Of a stretch of DNA of 64,000 nucleotides, positions 12,087-22,500 are shown piece by piece. The stretch is taken from the NCBI GenBank assembly GCA_027886175.1, contig JAJNNQ010000075.1:8163001-8227000 (forward strand), in the 5' to 3' direction. The notes beneath the pieces are model-generated. The model saw nothing but the letters and a program-made list of their open reading frames with translations. It ran no database searches and had not been told where the DNA came from. Made by a program: the position numbers and the translations under genes. Numbering within the stretch: the first letter of the stretch is position 1; each line of letters opens with the position of its first letter. Origin of the DNA: Phylloscopus collybita (Eukaryota; Chordata; Aves; Passeriformes; Phylloscopidae).

Positions 12087-12189
12087 AAGCATAGCCAAGG
12101 GGTGCATCAGGAAGAGCATTGCCAGCAGGTGAGGGAGGTGATCCTGCCCCTTTGCTCAGCCCTGGCAGGGCCTCACCTGGAGTGATGCT
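12087..12189 (+). mobile_element. CR1 LINE, left part of a split copy
   Basis: 'ggtgcatcaggaagagcatt', 'gaggtgatcctgcccctttg' and 'cagggcctcacctggagtg' are standard CR1 sequence. The element stops at 'cacctggagtgatgct' and resumes 497 bp later at 'tgtccagttctcagctcctc', which is the next expected CR1 block. Confidence 0.85.
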
Positions 12190-12686
12190 TGTAGGAATGC
12201 ATTTCGACACCCAAGCAAATGATTCTATTTAAGGAAAAAAAGCTTTGGTTTACCTCTGGACATATAAGGAAGCCAAATTAGAAATTTCTGTGCTCTTTTC
12301 ATCTGCATTGGCCCAGAGCCAGCACAGGGGCACTGGTTGGGCTTTAGAAAGGTTTCTCAAAACCTGTAGCTGCTTCTAGTGGCAGAGAGCCAAATTAGCC
12401 CTTCTAAAACATGAAGTTAGGAAGGGACACAGAGATGCTCAAGTGCTTTTTGGGGTTCCTTAGTCAGGTGTCAGATGCTTCTCTGGCACCTGCAAATGGC
12501 TTTTGTTCTTTTGTTTCTGTATTGATTGTTATTTTTTATTTTATTAAAACCTTTGCTTTACAAAACACACCCAAGGAGCTGTCTGGCAATATTATTAAGC
12601 CACTCTGAGAAGCTGCAGGTCAACCCTCAGACCTGATCCATCTTCACCAGGCTCATTATACTCTGGCCACATGTAAGACTGTATCA
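12190..12686 (+). mobile_element. Insertion splitting CR1; putative solo LTR
   Basis: A 497-bp non-CR1 segment lies exactly between two adjoining CR1 blocks. With these limits it begins TGTAGGAATG and ends GACTGTATCA (TG..CA). It has a TATA-like CATATAAGG at about 12258 and an ATTAAA polyadenylation-type signal at about 12541, so an LTR is plausible. The flanks GATGCT and GATATG share only three bases, so the target duplication is decayed or the limits are off by a few bases. The 65-codon frame inside is not a gene. Confidence 0.55.
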
Positions 12687-13182
12687 GATATGTCCAGTTC
12701 TCAGCTCCTCAGTACAAGGCAGACACTCCTGGAGTGAGTCCAGTGGAGGAAAAAAAAAGATGATTAAGAGAATGGAGAATATCTCTTATGAGGAAAACCT
12801 GAGGGAGCTGGGCCTGCTCAGCCTCAAGAAGAGAAAACTGAGAGGGGACCTCATCAGTGTCTTTAGGGAGCTGTCAGAGGATGGACCAGGCTCTGCTCAG
12901 TGGTGCCCAGCAATGGGACAAGAGGCAATGGGCAGAAATTGATGTCCACGAAGTTGCACCTGAAAATGAGGAAGAGCTTCTTTACTGTGCAGTGACCAAG
13001 CACTGGCACAGATTGCCCAGAGGGGGTGTGGAGCCTCCTCGCTGGAAATATCCAAGAACTGTCTGGACATGATCCTGTGCCATGTGGTCTGGGATGACAC
13101 TGCTGGAGCAGGGAGGTTGGATCATCAACCCACTCTGTCCCCTTTCAGTGACCCGGTCTGTGATTCTATGGTCCTGTGACAC
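12687..13182 (+). mobile_element. CR1 LINE, right part of a split copy (3' end)
   Basis: This continues the CR1 from 12189: 'gtccagttctcagctcctcag', 'gatgattaagagaatggag', 'tcttatgaggaaaacctgag', 'tttactgtgcagtgaccaag', ending 'gtgattctatggtcctgtga'. The short frames it holds are conceptual readings of the 3' UTR. Confidence 0.92.
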
Positions 13183-13469
13183 CTACTGAATGAAGACTAT
13201 TCCTTCAGGACCTAGCTATAAATTCTCCCAGCTGTTGTCTCCTTTGTTGTTTGTTAGAAAATGTGACATGTCTTAACCAAATGCATCCATGGGCTCTCTG
13301 GATGCAGGTCATCTCTGACAATAATACAGTGCTAAGTTTATTAAAACAGGAATAACCTCACTGTCACATTGTTAGGTCATTAAGCAAAAGTAATAATAAA
13401 GTTGATTCATGATAGCAGAATCTGCACCTGAAAAGATATTCCAAAAGTAAAGAGCCAGTCAGATACTCA

Positions 13470-14299
13470 TTTTTTCAGTCTTGGGTTAAAGCCAAGGTAC
13501 CCATCTGCTGGCCTGACAGAGAGTCACATGGGTTATGCTACATTCCAGGACATAAGGTCTGTGATGTTGTTCAGACTGCCACAGCTTGTCAAGAATACAG
13601 ACTTCTACCCACTGCTACTCCTTCATGTGGGCATGAATGGCATCACAAGCCAAAAGCCAGGCAGAATCAAGGAAGACTATAAAGCCCTGGAGATGCAATT
13701 GAAAAATGGTGCCCAAATTACCTTTTCTTCCATTTTACCAGTTAGAGGAAAGGATGCAGCCAGAAAGAGGTGTATAAAGGAAATAAATATCTGACTTCAT
13801 GAATGCTGTCGTGAGTATTTTGGTTTTGATGACAAGGGGACATTCTTTGATGGACTATAGCCTTTTAGGCAGGAATGGGATCCACCTGCCTAGAAGAGAC
13901 AAGGGAATCTTTGGCAGCAGGCAGGTGAGTTTTGTGAGGTGAGCTTTAAAATGAAGGACTAGGGGGTTAGTGTCCAAAGTGACAATGCCCACACCATTGG
14001 GTCCAACTGGGAATGAGCCAGGCCAACCAGAGAAGCAACAAAATTCCTTAGCTACCTCCCCACATGAGAATCACAATGCCAAGCACCTCAAGTGTGTGTA
14101 TAGCTGTGATGGATCCTCTTGCACTCTGCCTGGCAAATCTCCATGCTTTACTACCTCTCTGAAATACCTTTATACAACTCATGCAGCATGGGGGGTGATC
14201 AGCAAGAACTGGAGATCTGTGTGCAGTAGCACAAACATATTGCAATTACAGAGACATGACAGGATAGCTCACATGGAATGCTGGAATGCAGCCATGGAT
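13470..14299 (+). pseudogene. CR1 LINE body with ORF1 esterase remnant
   Basis: The 5' part of an unusually long CR1. The frame at 13528-13794 encodes part of CR1 ORF1: 'YPLLLLHVGMNG' aligns with the esterase-like (SGNH-hydrolase) block 'YPLL..HVGTND', followed by DYKALEMQLK.GAQ and 'FSSILPVRG', all diagnostic of avian CR1 ORF1. In another frame 'GRNGIHLPRRDKGIFGSR' matches the ORF1 C-terminal block. The ORF is therefore frameshifted and stopped. Sequence from about 14180 ('ctcatgcagcatggg', 'cacatggaatgctggaatg') matches the start of ORF2 (endonuclease). The ORF2 product would be endonuclease/reverse transcriptase for target-primed insertion; this copy cannot make either protein. A SINE interrupts it at about 14300. 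Confidence 0.85.
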
Positions 14300-14418
14300 G
14301 TCAGTGTAATAACAATAAGGTCATGGGTTTGATCCCTGTATGAACCATCCACTTAAGAGTTGGACTCAATTATCCTTGTGGGTCCCTTTCAACTCAGAAT
14401 ATTCCGTGATTCTGTGAG
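14300..14418 (+). mobile_element. SINE, tRNA-Ile-derived with CR1-like tail (TguSINE1-like), 5' truncated
   Basis: 'taataacaataaggtcatgg' then 'gtttgatccctgtatgaacca' is the 3' half of a tRNA-Ile, with anticodon-loop AATAAC and B-box GGTTtGATCC. It is followed by 'cacttaagagttggactc' and a CR1-type tail ending 'ccgtgattctgtga'. This architecture matches TguSINE1, a family described from passerine birds. It sits within CR1 ORF2 sequence. The tRNA 5' half, including the A box, is missing or highly decayed. I found no clear target duplication. Confidence 0.8.
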
Positions 14419-14935
14419 GTGGTTGATTTGCTCTCTATGTGTGAGAGAAACTGGAATATATTGAAGTCTAGGGGAGGATGGATAATTAGTTGAGAGTTTA
14501 TGGATATGGATCAAGGGACAGGCTAGCAGGGTGAAACTGGGTGTTTATTACAGGCCACCTGATCAGGAGAAGGAAGTGGATGAGGCCTCCTACAAACAGC
14601 TGGGAGTAGCCAAGACCACAGGCCCTGGACTCATGGGAGATTCCATCCAGCTGATATCTGCAGGGCACAAAGTCCAGGAGGCTCCTGCAGACCATCAATA
14701 ATAACTTTTTGTCACAGGTGATGGAGGACTGAATGAGGAGAGGAAAAACATTTTTACTTCAAGGGTGGCAGAGCACTGAAATGGGCTGCCCAGAGAAGCT
14801 GTGGAGCCTCCTTGTCTGAAGACACTCAAAGCCATCCCTGATGTGATCCTGTGCAAGCTGCTTGATCAGAGGGGCTGGGATAGATGATCTCCAGAGGTCC
14901 CTTCTAACCCCAACCATTCTATGGTGCTGTAAGCA
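14419..14935 (+). mobile_element. CR1 LINE, ORF2 endonuclease remnant joined to 3' UTR
   Basis: After the SINE the CR1 resumes: 'VGVYYRPPDQEKEVDEA' followed by G.LMGDF is the ORF2 endonuclease region. At about 14715 the sequence jumps from there to the 3' UTR ('ctgaatgaggagaggaaaaac', 'gggctgcccagagaagctg', 'ccccaaccattctatggt'). The reverse transcriptase region, well over 1.5 kb in complete elements, is therefore absent. The element with 13470-14299 is a 5'-retaining, internally deleted CR1. Confidence 0.85.
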
Positions 14936-17900
14936 CAATTTCCCCATTAATCAAAGTATAGAAAGATCTAGGGCAGTTGTCTTCCTTAAAAAACAAAAAC
15001 AAACAAACACCAAACCAAACAAACACACACAAAAACCCCAAAAGAAAACCCACAAACAAACAAACCCATCACCCAAAACAAACAAACAAACAAACAAAAT
15101 CGACCAAAACACACAAACCAAAATCACAGAAGTTCACTCATTTTTTCAATTGGCTTCAGGTCTGTAATGGTAAAGATTATCCAGATGGAAGGAAATAATT
15201 GTTTCTATGACAACTGGGCCAGACAAGTAACTCATTCTCTTAGAGCTCTAGTAGTGCCAAATTCAAGACTATTGAAAATCACTTGTTTTAATAAAATAAG
15301 ATTTTATGGCTTTGAGTATACACAAAAACCAGATTTGTGAATAGTGTTTCTGGCCTGGTTTGCTACTTTTTGCCATTTTTAGGATTTTTTTTTTCCTTAA
15401 ATACTATGTAACCACAGCATAGAGACTGTCTACTTTCTGCCTTAAGCAGATCTCCTTCATTTAGGTTGTATATTTTCTGTTGCTTCATTTTACATTTCCA
15501 TTCATGTAGCACAGTAAAAAGAGTAGCAACTGTTCCTTATATTCAATTTTCCTTGCACATAGTTAAAACCTCTTGTTATGTATTTGTGGAGCTATTTATT
15601 GCTTAGTAAAACTCTAGTCTTTTTGATTTCACTCTAAAACATCACTGAATATTGATTCTTTATTTTGAAGTTCTCAGTTTGGATTCTATGGCTGGTACTT
15701 ATTGCAGGAGTGACACTTAAACCACAGCAGTAAAGCTTTTTTAATGTTGCTCAGCTCTGTCTGTGTATCCTACATCAGAATTTTAATTATGGATACCTGA
15801 AGAATACAGCCTTGCTAAAACTCACATTAGAACATTATAAGGGTAAATTGCAGTGCTGAAAAAGAGTCACTGTTGGTTATAAAGAAGAACATGGAAAGGG
15901 TATATACAAGATGTTGAAATTTACTTCACTTTAAAGAAAAATCTCAGTTGAAGTTAGAGAATCAAACATACTCTTGTTCATAAAAACATCTTTTAATTTA
16001 TTCATTCCAGATTCCTCTTGAGGGGAAATAAAGTGATCGTATTGTATTTCCAATATTTATTTTATATAAGAGAATACTTTGTCCATGGAGGATCCTGTGC
16101 TTATGAACTTATAGGACAAAGAAAACAGATTTCTATTAGTTGACTGTATGATAAAACTCTACTTCTTTAAGTTTCTGGGGAAAAAATCTATTATCACAAT
16201 CCCCAGAGAATATAAAAAAAAAAAAAAAGTCTTTAAAATAAATATTCTGTGTTGTACACTCAGAAAAAATCTATATTATCTGAATTTTGCCATGCTGTGA
16301 CCTGGAAAATGAAACCTGTTGCAAAACTAAGAGGGTGACACAATTAAAATTCAGCAGATGGATCAATTGTTAGGAACAGTAAATTTTTAATAGGATTTGA
16401 GCATAACAAGCTTATATCTAGACATATTTAGACATCTTCAGCAAAGATTTTTTTTTTCAGTGAAAGGAAAAGCCATTGTTGTCTCCAAAATACAAAAAGA
16501 ACTGCCATAATCAATTGGAAATAGTTTCTTCACAAAGTTTCTGAAAAAAATCTTCTTGCATCCACACATGACTAACTTGCTTTTCAGTCAGATTATTTTA
16601 TTCACAGCCCTTTTACTGGGAGATGCTGAAAGCTGAATCACAGACTGAGAAGCTTTTACCTACTTGTTTTGCCTATTGTTTTTCTTGGTGACATCAGTGA
16701 TAATACTGTGCTGTCAAATGGAAAAATTCTTTCTGAATAGGCTGCAGAACTAGCAGTGGTGAAAAGAGAAGTTTCATCCTCACCAGCTTCAGGCAATCAC
16801 AACTTAAGGAACCAACATGCTTCCCCAATTCCTGATTTATTGAAAGTGTACAGGTTTCTCCTAATAAGACAAAGACTTTTTTTTCAGTTGGTATGTTACT
16901 ATTTAGTTATTTAGTAGGTATGTTACATCTCGCAAGGGAAAAGAAGTTCTCTCTTATTCTTTGACACTTAGATTTAAGAGGAAAAATCCAAAGGAAAACT
17001 TACTGCTTTTGCAGTAAGCTTTTTTTTTTGTTGTTTCTTCTACATTTCTCACTTAGCTTTGAAAGCCAACACAAGGGAAATCTGTTACCCTTTTCTTGGA
17101 CAGAGGAGGTCACTTTTGAAACCCTGACATTATGAAAAATAGTTTTAATCCAGAAATTTTGTTTCTGTTAAGCACAGTCTGTGGACATACCATGTAGGAA
17201 AGGGAAACAAGTAACAACTTCATGTAGCAGTTGTTCAATGCTCATCCAAAGGCATTGCAAAAGTTATGCTTCAGACTCACAGCCTAAAATGAAAAGCTCA
17301 GTAAATTTAACAGCTCAGTACAAAAATCTTTTAAAGTATTTCACTGAAAGCCCCTGAACATGTGTCAATACAGAGAGCTTGTCAAAATAAATAGGGAAGA
17401 CCAGAAAACAATTTCCTTATCATGAAACATGTAATACTCACTGAAGTTTCATGTGATACAACACACCTGAAACAACATTAATTCCATTTATCCAGTCTGT
17501 GTCTACTAGAAGAGAAGCCTAAACAGCTATGACAAAGATATCAGCTCTAGAGATACAGTAAATAGAATGAGATTAATCCCTTTTTTAATGCAATATGGTA
17601 AATAATTGCTGGGATTTGTTTCTAAACTGCAAATGCAATACAGATAATAATAGGGAAAAAATCAATATAAATGATGAGTATTAGATAGGGTAAGTAGCTA
17701 TTGAATAAGGTTATTCAACATTTTGCTAGAAGAGAACTCTATAGCCTGCTTATTTGATGTTTGTTTCTTTTAAATTATTCCAGTGGTGCTTTTGTTTCAT
17801 CACTTGAGATACTAGCTCAGGATTTAATAACCTCCTTGTTATGATTCCTGGTGGATGTTACTTTACAGTGGGTGAAAATGACAGACTATAGCTCCAGTCT

Positions 17901-18299
17901 GTAATAAACTGAATCTTATGCAGACCCATGGATACCCACACACTGATTTTCATTACCTGCACTTTAGTTCTTCCTTTGTCTCCACACTTGCTGGGTTGGA
18001 TGCAGTTGTTGTGGGTTGGGGTTTGTTTGCTTGCCTTTCTTCTTTCGTTGCTGTGCCCTTAAATAGTTACAGAAAAACAGATATTAAGCAGATACTATTT
18101 AAGCAAGTATCAGTTAATTGAAATTTTACCCCAGAGTGACTGATGACTGGGGGGTTTTGTGCTGTTTTTGTTTATTTGTATGTTTTCTGCTGTGAAATAT
18201 ATTAATAAATAACTTATTTCATAAAAATGCATAACCATACTTCCACATCTTCAAGGAGATAAAATCAAGAGCAGAATCTACAGAGAAATACCTGAATGC
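14936..18299. other. Unassigned; A/C-only tract at about 14988-15120
   Basis: The A/C tract ((CAAA)n, ACACAC, AACCC mixtures) starts about 50 bp past the CR1 end. The remaining 3 kb is AT-rich, with A13-15 and T8-9 runs and no recognised gene or repeat family. Frames reading through the tract (Lys/Asn/Thr/Pro-rich) are artefacts. Confidence 0.5.
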
Positions 18300-18672
18300 A
18301 GGTTTGGGGTTAGGTTGGTGGTTTTGTGGTTTTGTTTTTGGTGTTTTTTTTTTTTTTTTGTTGTTGTTTGTTTTTTTTTGTTTGTTTTTTTTTTGTTTTT
18401 TTTTTGTTTGTTTTGTTTTGTTTTTGTTTGTTTTTGTTTTTGTTTTTGTTTGTTTTGCTTTTGGGTTTTTTGGGGTTTTTTGGTGGGTTTTTTGTGGGTT
18501 TTTTTTGTTTTTTTTTGTTTTTTTTTTTTTTGTTTTTGTTTTTGTTTTTTGTTTGTTTGCTTGTTTTTGTTTTTGTTTTTGTTTTGTTGGGTTTTTTGTT
18601 CTGTTTTGTTTTGGTTTTTTTGGTTGTTCTTGTTCTTGTTGTTGTTGTTTTTGTGTGCGTGGTTTTTTTTTT
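18300..18672 (+). repeat. T/G-only low-complexity tract
   Basis: About 370 bp built almost entirely of T and G on this strand (TTTTG, TTTG, TTTTTTG variants, some GGG). Only a handful of C or A occur, mostly near the right end. The three open frames of about 150 codons on the plus strand (Phe/Val/Gly/Cys) and one on the minus strand (Lys/Gln/Asn) arise simply because T/G-only DNA can form TGA only when an A is present. Confidence 0.97.
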
Positions 18673-18884
18673 TCCTTTCCCTGTTATTTTGGCTATATTT
18701 CTTCAAACCTACAGAAAATGTTACATCTCAACAAACATATTTGAGGTTTGTGAGCTACTACTAAAAAAGGGAAGGATGAGTGAGTGGTAGCAACTTCCAA
18801 AATAATGAAATCACAGGTGCTTTACACGATTAGTGCAAATAATTATAATATTTGCAAGTGTAGCCTATCCACCTATCTGAGACA
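18673..18884. other. Unassigned AT-rich sequence
   Basis: Nothing recognised between the T/G tract and the LTR-like repeat. Confidence 0.5.
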
Positions 18885-19092
18885 GCCACTGTGTCTCCAT
18901 GAACTGCTGTGGTGAGGTGACCTTGGCCAGCAGCCAGATGCCTACCTGGCTATCCAGGACCCACTCCCCCTTCTCAACATGACAGGGGACTGTACAGGAG
19001 GGAAAAGCTCATGGAGTAAGATGTAGACAGGAAGTTCTCTCATCATTTACCTTCACAGACAAAGCAGATTTGACTTAGGGAAACTCAAGTGT
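18885..19092. mobile_element. Avian interspersed, LTR-like repeat fragment
   Basis: 'gaggtgaccttggccagcag', 'ccagatgcctacctggct', 'gacccactcccccttctcaa', 'ggaaaagctcatgg', 'ctctcatcatttaccttcac' and 'agcagatttgacttaggga' read like a widespread bird repeat I recall from LTR-type elements. Limits and family cannot be fixed by eye. It directly abuts the next CR1. Confidence 0.45.
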
Positions 19093-19592
19093 GTGGTTTT
19101 GGGAGCCACAATACAAGACATGAAGCTGACAGTGTCCAAAGAGGAGCTGTGAAGATGGTGTAGGGTCTGGAGGGGAAGCTATAGGAGAAGCAGCTGAGGT
19201 CACTTGGTCTGTTCAACCTGAAGAAGAGGAGATTGAGGGGAGACCTCATTGTGCTCTGTAACATCCTCAGGGTGGGAAGCAGAGGGAAATTGATCTTTGC
19301 TCTCTCCCGACCAGTGACAGGACCTAAGGGAATGGGCTGAATCTGATTCAAAGGGGGTTTACATTGGCTATCAGGAAAAGGTTCTTCATCCAGAAGGTGG
19401 TTGGGCACTGGAACAGGCTCCCCAGGGAAGTGGTGACAGCACCAAGCCCGACAGAATTCAAGCATTCAAAGAATGCTCTCAAGCATATGGTGGGATTTTT
19501 GGGGTGCATTGTACCAGAATGTAGGGCCAGAAGTAGAACTTTGATAATTTTTGTGAGTCCCTTCCAACTCAGGATAGTCTATGATCCTATGA
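19093..19592 (+). mobile_element. CR1 LINE, 3' end
   Basis: About 500 bp of CR1: 'cctgaagaagaggagattga', 'ggggagacctcattgtgctc', 'ggcactggaacaggctcccc', 'accaagcccgacagaattca', 'cccttccaactcaggatag' and a short 'tctatgatcctatga' tail. 5' truncated, and closest in style to the fragment at window start. Confidence 0.93.
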
Positions 19593-22500
19593 AAAGTAAC
19601 AATTTTTTTGCCATTTAAAATAGATTCAAGTAGGGAGAAACAAAGACAAAATTAAAATGTTTTCCCCTCTTTTTCCCCTCATCTGTGTCCCACAGGTCCC
19701 CGGGCTGTGGCCCTCCAGGGACAGCTGCTCCTGCCAGGGTCTCCACATCCCCACATCCCACCATCCTGGGCACAATCAGCTCGAGTTGCTCATTTCCTAC
19801 ACAGTCATCATCTCCTCAGTGCCATTCCCGTGCTCTCTGTGTTGTACACTGTTCCCTGGCTGTACAGCTGTGCAAGGGCTCTAGGATATGGCTAACACCT
19901 GCAGGAGAGGCAGAAGGTCTCAAAAAATAAAAACAACCACCCCAAATCTGTGTTCTTCATCAGCTGGGACACAGGAGGTGCTGGACTGAGAGGGAATAAG
20001 GATGTTTCACTGAGGCTGCTTCCAAAGTAGAGTTTCATGAGGTATTCAATATCAGCTTAATAATTTCAGAGGCTCAAATAAAATAATAATTTCCTAATGA
20101 GAAGGGGGTGATGATAAAGAGAATCTGCTGTTTAGAGTGGGTTTGGGGGTGGGATTTATATGCTATTCTTTTGTATAAGAAAGGAGTTTCAAGCTTCCGG
20201 GAATATTTTGCGCCTCTGTCTTTATTCCCATGTGTATTTTAAACCTCAAATGCAGATTAAATAGGACCTTTCACATAAAATATGTTCCTATCAGTTGCAT
20301 GTGACTGCAAGCACAGATTTAGGACAACATCTATTTTTGTGACTATGTAACACTAAGTATTCTGTGAAGTTTAACTGATCTTGTCCAGTTTGCTTTGGAA
20401 GCCCTCTATGCCCATTCCTCTTCTCCAGTTGTGTCTTTTCTTGTGTCATTTCTGAAACCATATGACTCTGATGGCCAGTACTATGCTCCACAGCAGGCTG
20501 GAATCAAACTGCAGCCTGGGAAATGCTTCACAAAGAGGAAATATTTTGAATTCTTTATTTCCTATGTAAATTTGAGCTGTTTTGGGAAAAATAGTCCTGC
20601 AACTTTGAGACACCCTGAGGTTTCTTCTTGGGTTGTCCTTGGACACCTGCCAACTGACCAGCAGTTTGGTGTCTGATCTCAAAAGGATTAACAGAACCAT
20701 CTGTTTTTAGCTTGAAAACCAATCTGTCTGACCACCATGGCCCATTAATGCATGTCACATTTTCTATGGCCTCTTGCATTGATATTTCTTAGCTGTACTT
20801 CCTTTCCAACAGTCTCTTGCCTTGACACTCTTGTCTTCATTGGTTTCTGTTTCATTGATCTTTCAGGAATTTATTTTTGCCTTTTGTGTCTGTAGCATCT
20901 TTTAGTTTGGAAAAACCTTCAAAATGTAATTTAATAACTTTTTGTTTTTTCTAAGATCAAATAAACTTCATTTTATCCAAAACAAGACTGGCTAATGTGG
21001 CTACTAATATCTGCTGTGACACTGAGAACTTACATTAATTGCTAGTGCTTGCTGTAAGGATCACGTTCTACACTCACATCCAGTTTGTGAAGATGATCTT
21101 GATCCCCCTTGAAATGTTAATCTTCTATTACACTGCATCAGATCAAATTATCTGTGGCAGTGATGAGATGTGCTATATTAGCAAAGAGGCAATAAGTACT
21201 TTCAGTTAATATTAAGTTTTTTATCAGATAGATTGGTTTGGAATAGATTGGAATCTTTATTTCCAAGTAGATTCCTGTGTACAGCTTGCTGTAGACCTGT
21301 TCAATTCCAACAAGATGCAATATAAAAATGAAATGTCATAAATAAAATATCAGCAGAGGGGAAAACCAGAAGAAAATTTCCACTCACTATCTACACAGCT
21401 GTCTTCTATTCAGAGAGAAAAGGAGGAGAGGCAGAACATGAAAGTAGAGTGCATTTTGAAATACATATTTCTGTTCTGTTTACTGCAAATATCACTAACA
21501 TTAACTGAAAAATGATGTAGTCTCTGTTTTATTTTATTTAATTTCGTCTACCTGTGATTCTAAAAGAACTCTAAGCTAGCTAATTGTTTAATTAAATCTC
21601 AGCCTAACTTTATAAATGCAAATATTTTTAGGTTTTGCTTAAATATGTCATATTTCAAGTAATAGATGCATTCAGGGTCACAATCTACTCAGAATTATTC
21701 AGTAAGCACAAAAGAAATGACATGTTTATCCTGAGACTTTTGTCACATTATTTTTTTGATTCTTTATTCAGAATGACACTTAAACTATTCTTACAGCCCT
21801 TTAAGAGGTAGGTATTCTCACCAGAAGCCTGCTTAGACCTTCTTGGTATGCAGAAAGCCACCAGCTGTGCTTGAAATGGGATTTCACTATTTCAGTCTGC
21901 ACAACCATCAGATGTCTTCATGCTTTATGAATCCCACATTCTCCCCAAACAAACATGATATGCAGCTAGAGAGATTACCTGTCAAGTGATCTTCCTGTCA
22001 GAAGCTGTAATACCAGTTTGAATATATTTCTGCAGCAGGTCAACATTTTTGCTAAGGGATTAGAAGGTAACTGCATGCTCAGTGTGATACCCATATATAT
22101 GGGTATTAACCCGTCTGGAGGAAACTCACAAATTTCAATTTCCAAGATTTCTGCCATGCATGGTAAGTCTAGCAATTTCCAGTGCCTGAGCTACTCTTGG
22201 TCATTTGCAGCTCTCTGTCATGTAGGGAAGCCAGGACTGCCTCATTCAGTCTTTTGATATTGATATTCACCTTCTCAGAAATAAAGACTATGACATGCTT
22301 TCTTGTTTCTTGAAACAACACCAAACAAACAGACAAAAAAAAAAACCCAAACCCAACCTATCAAACAAAACCTCCCTAAACAAACTGAAACAACCTTACC
22401 TGATGTGACAACAGCCACTTCACGTACTTTGTCAAGTCTGGGTCACAGCACCTTTTAACCAATGGCTTCTTTATTGTGCTTCTGAGTGCAATCCACAAAT

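Noticed and set aside
14300..14345. A functional tRNA-Ile gene
   Set aside because: Only the 3' half is present, it is mutated and fused to a CR1-like tail, so it is part of a SINE.
18278..18790. Four open frames of 142-154 codons
   Set aside because: They are translations of the T/G-only tract (Phe/Val/Gly/Cys or Lys/Gln/Asn strings). Stop codons are nearly impossible in such DNA.
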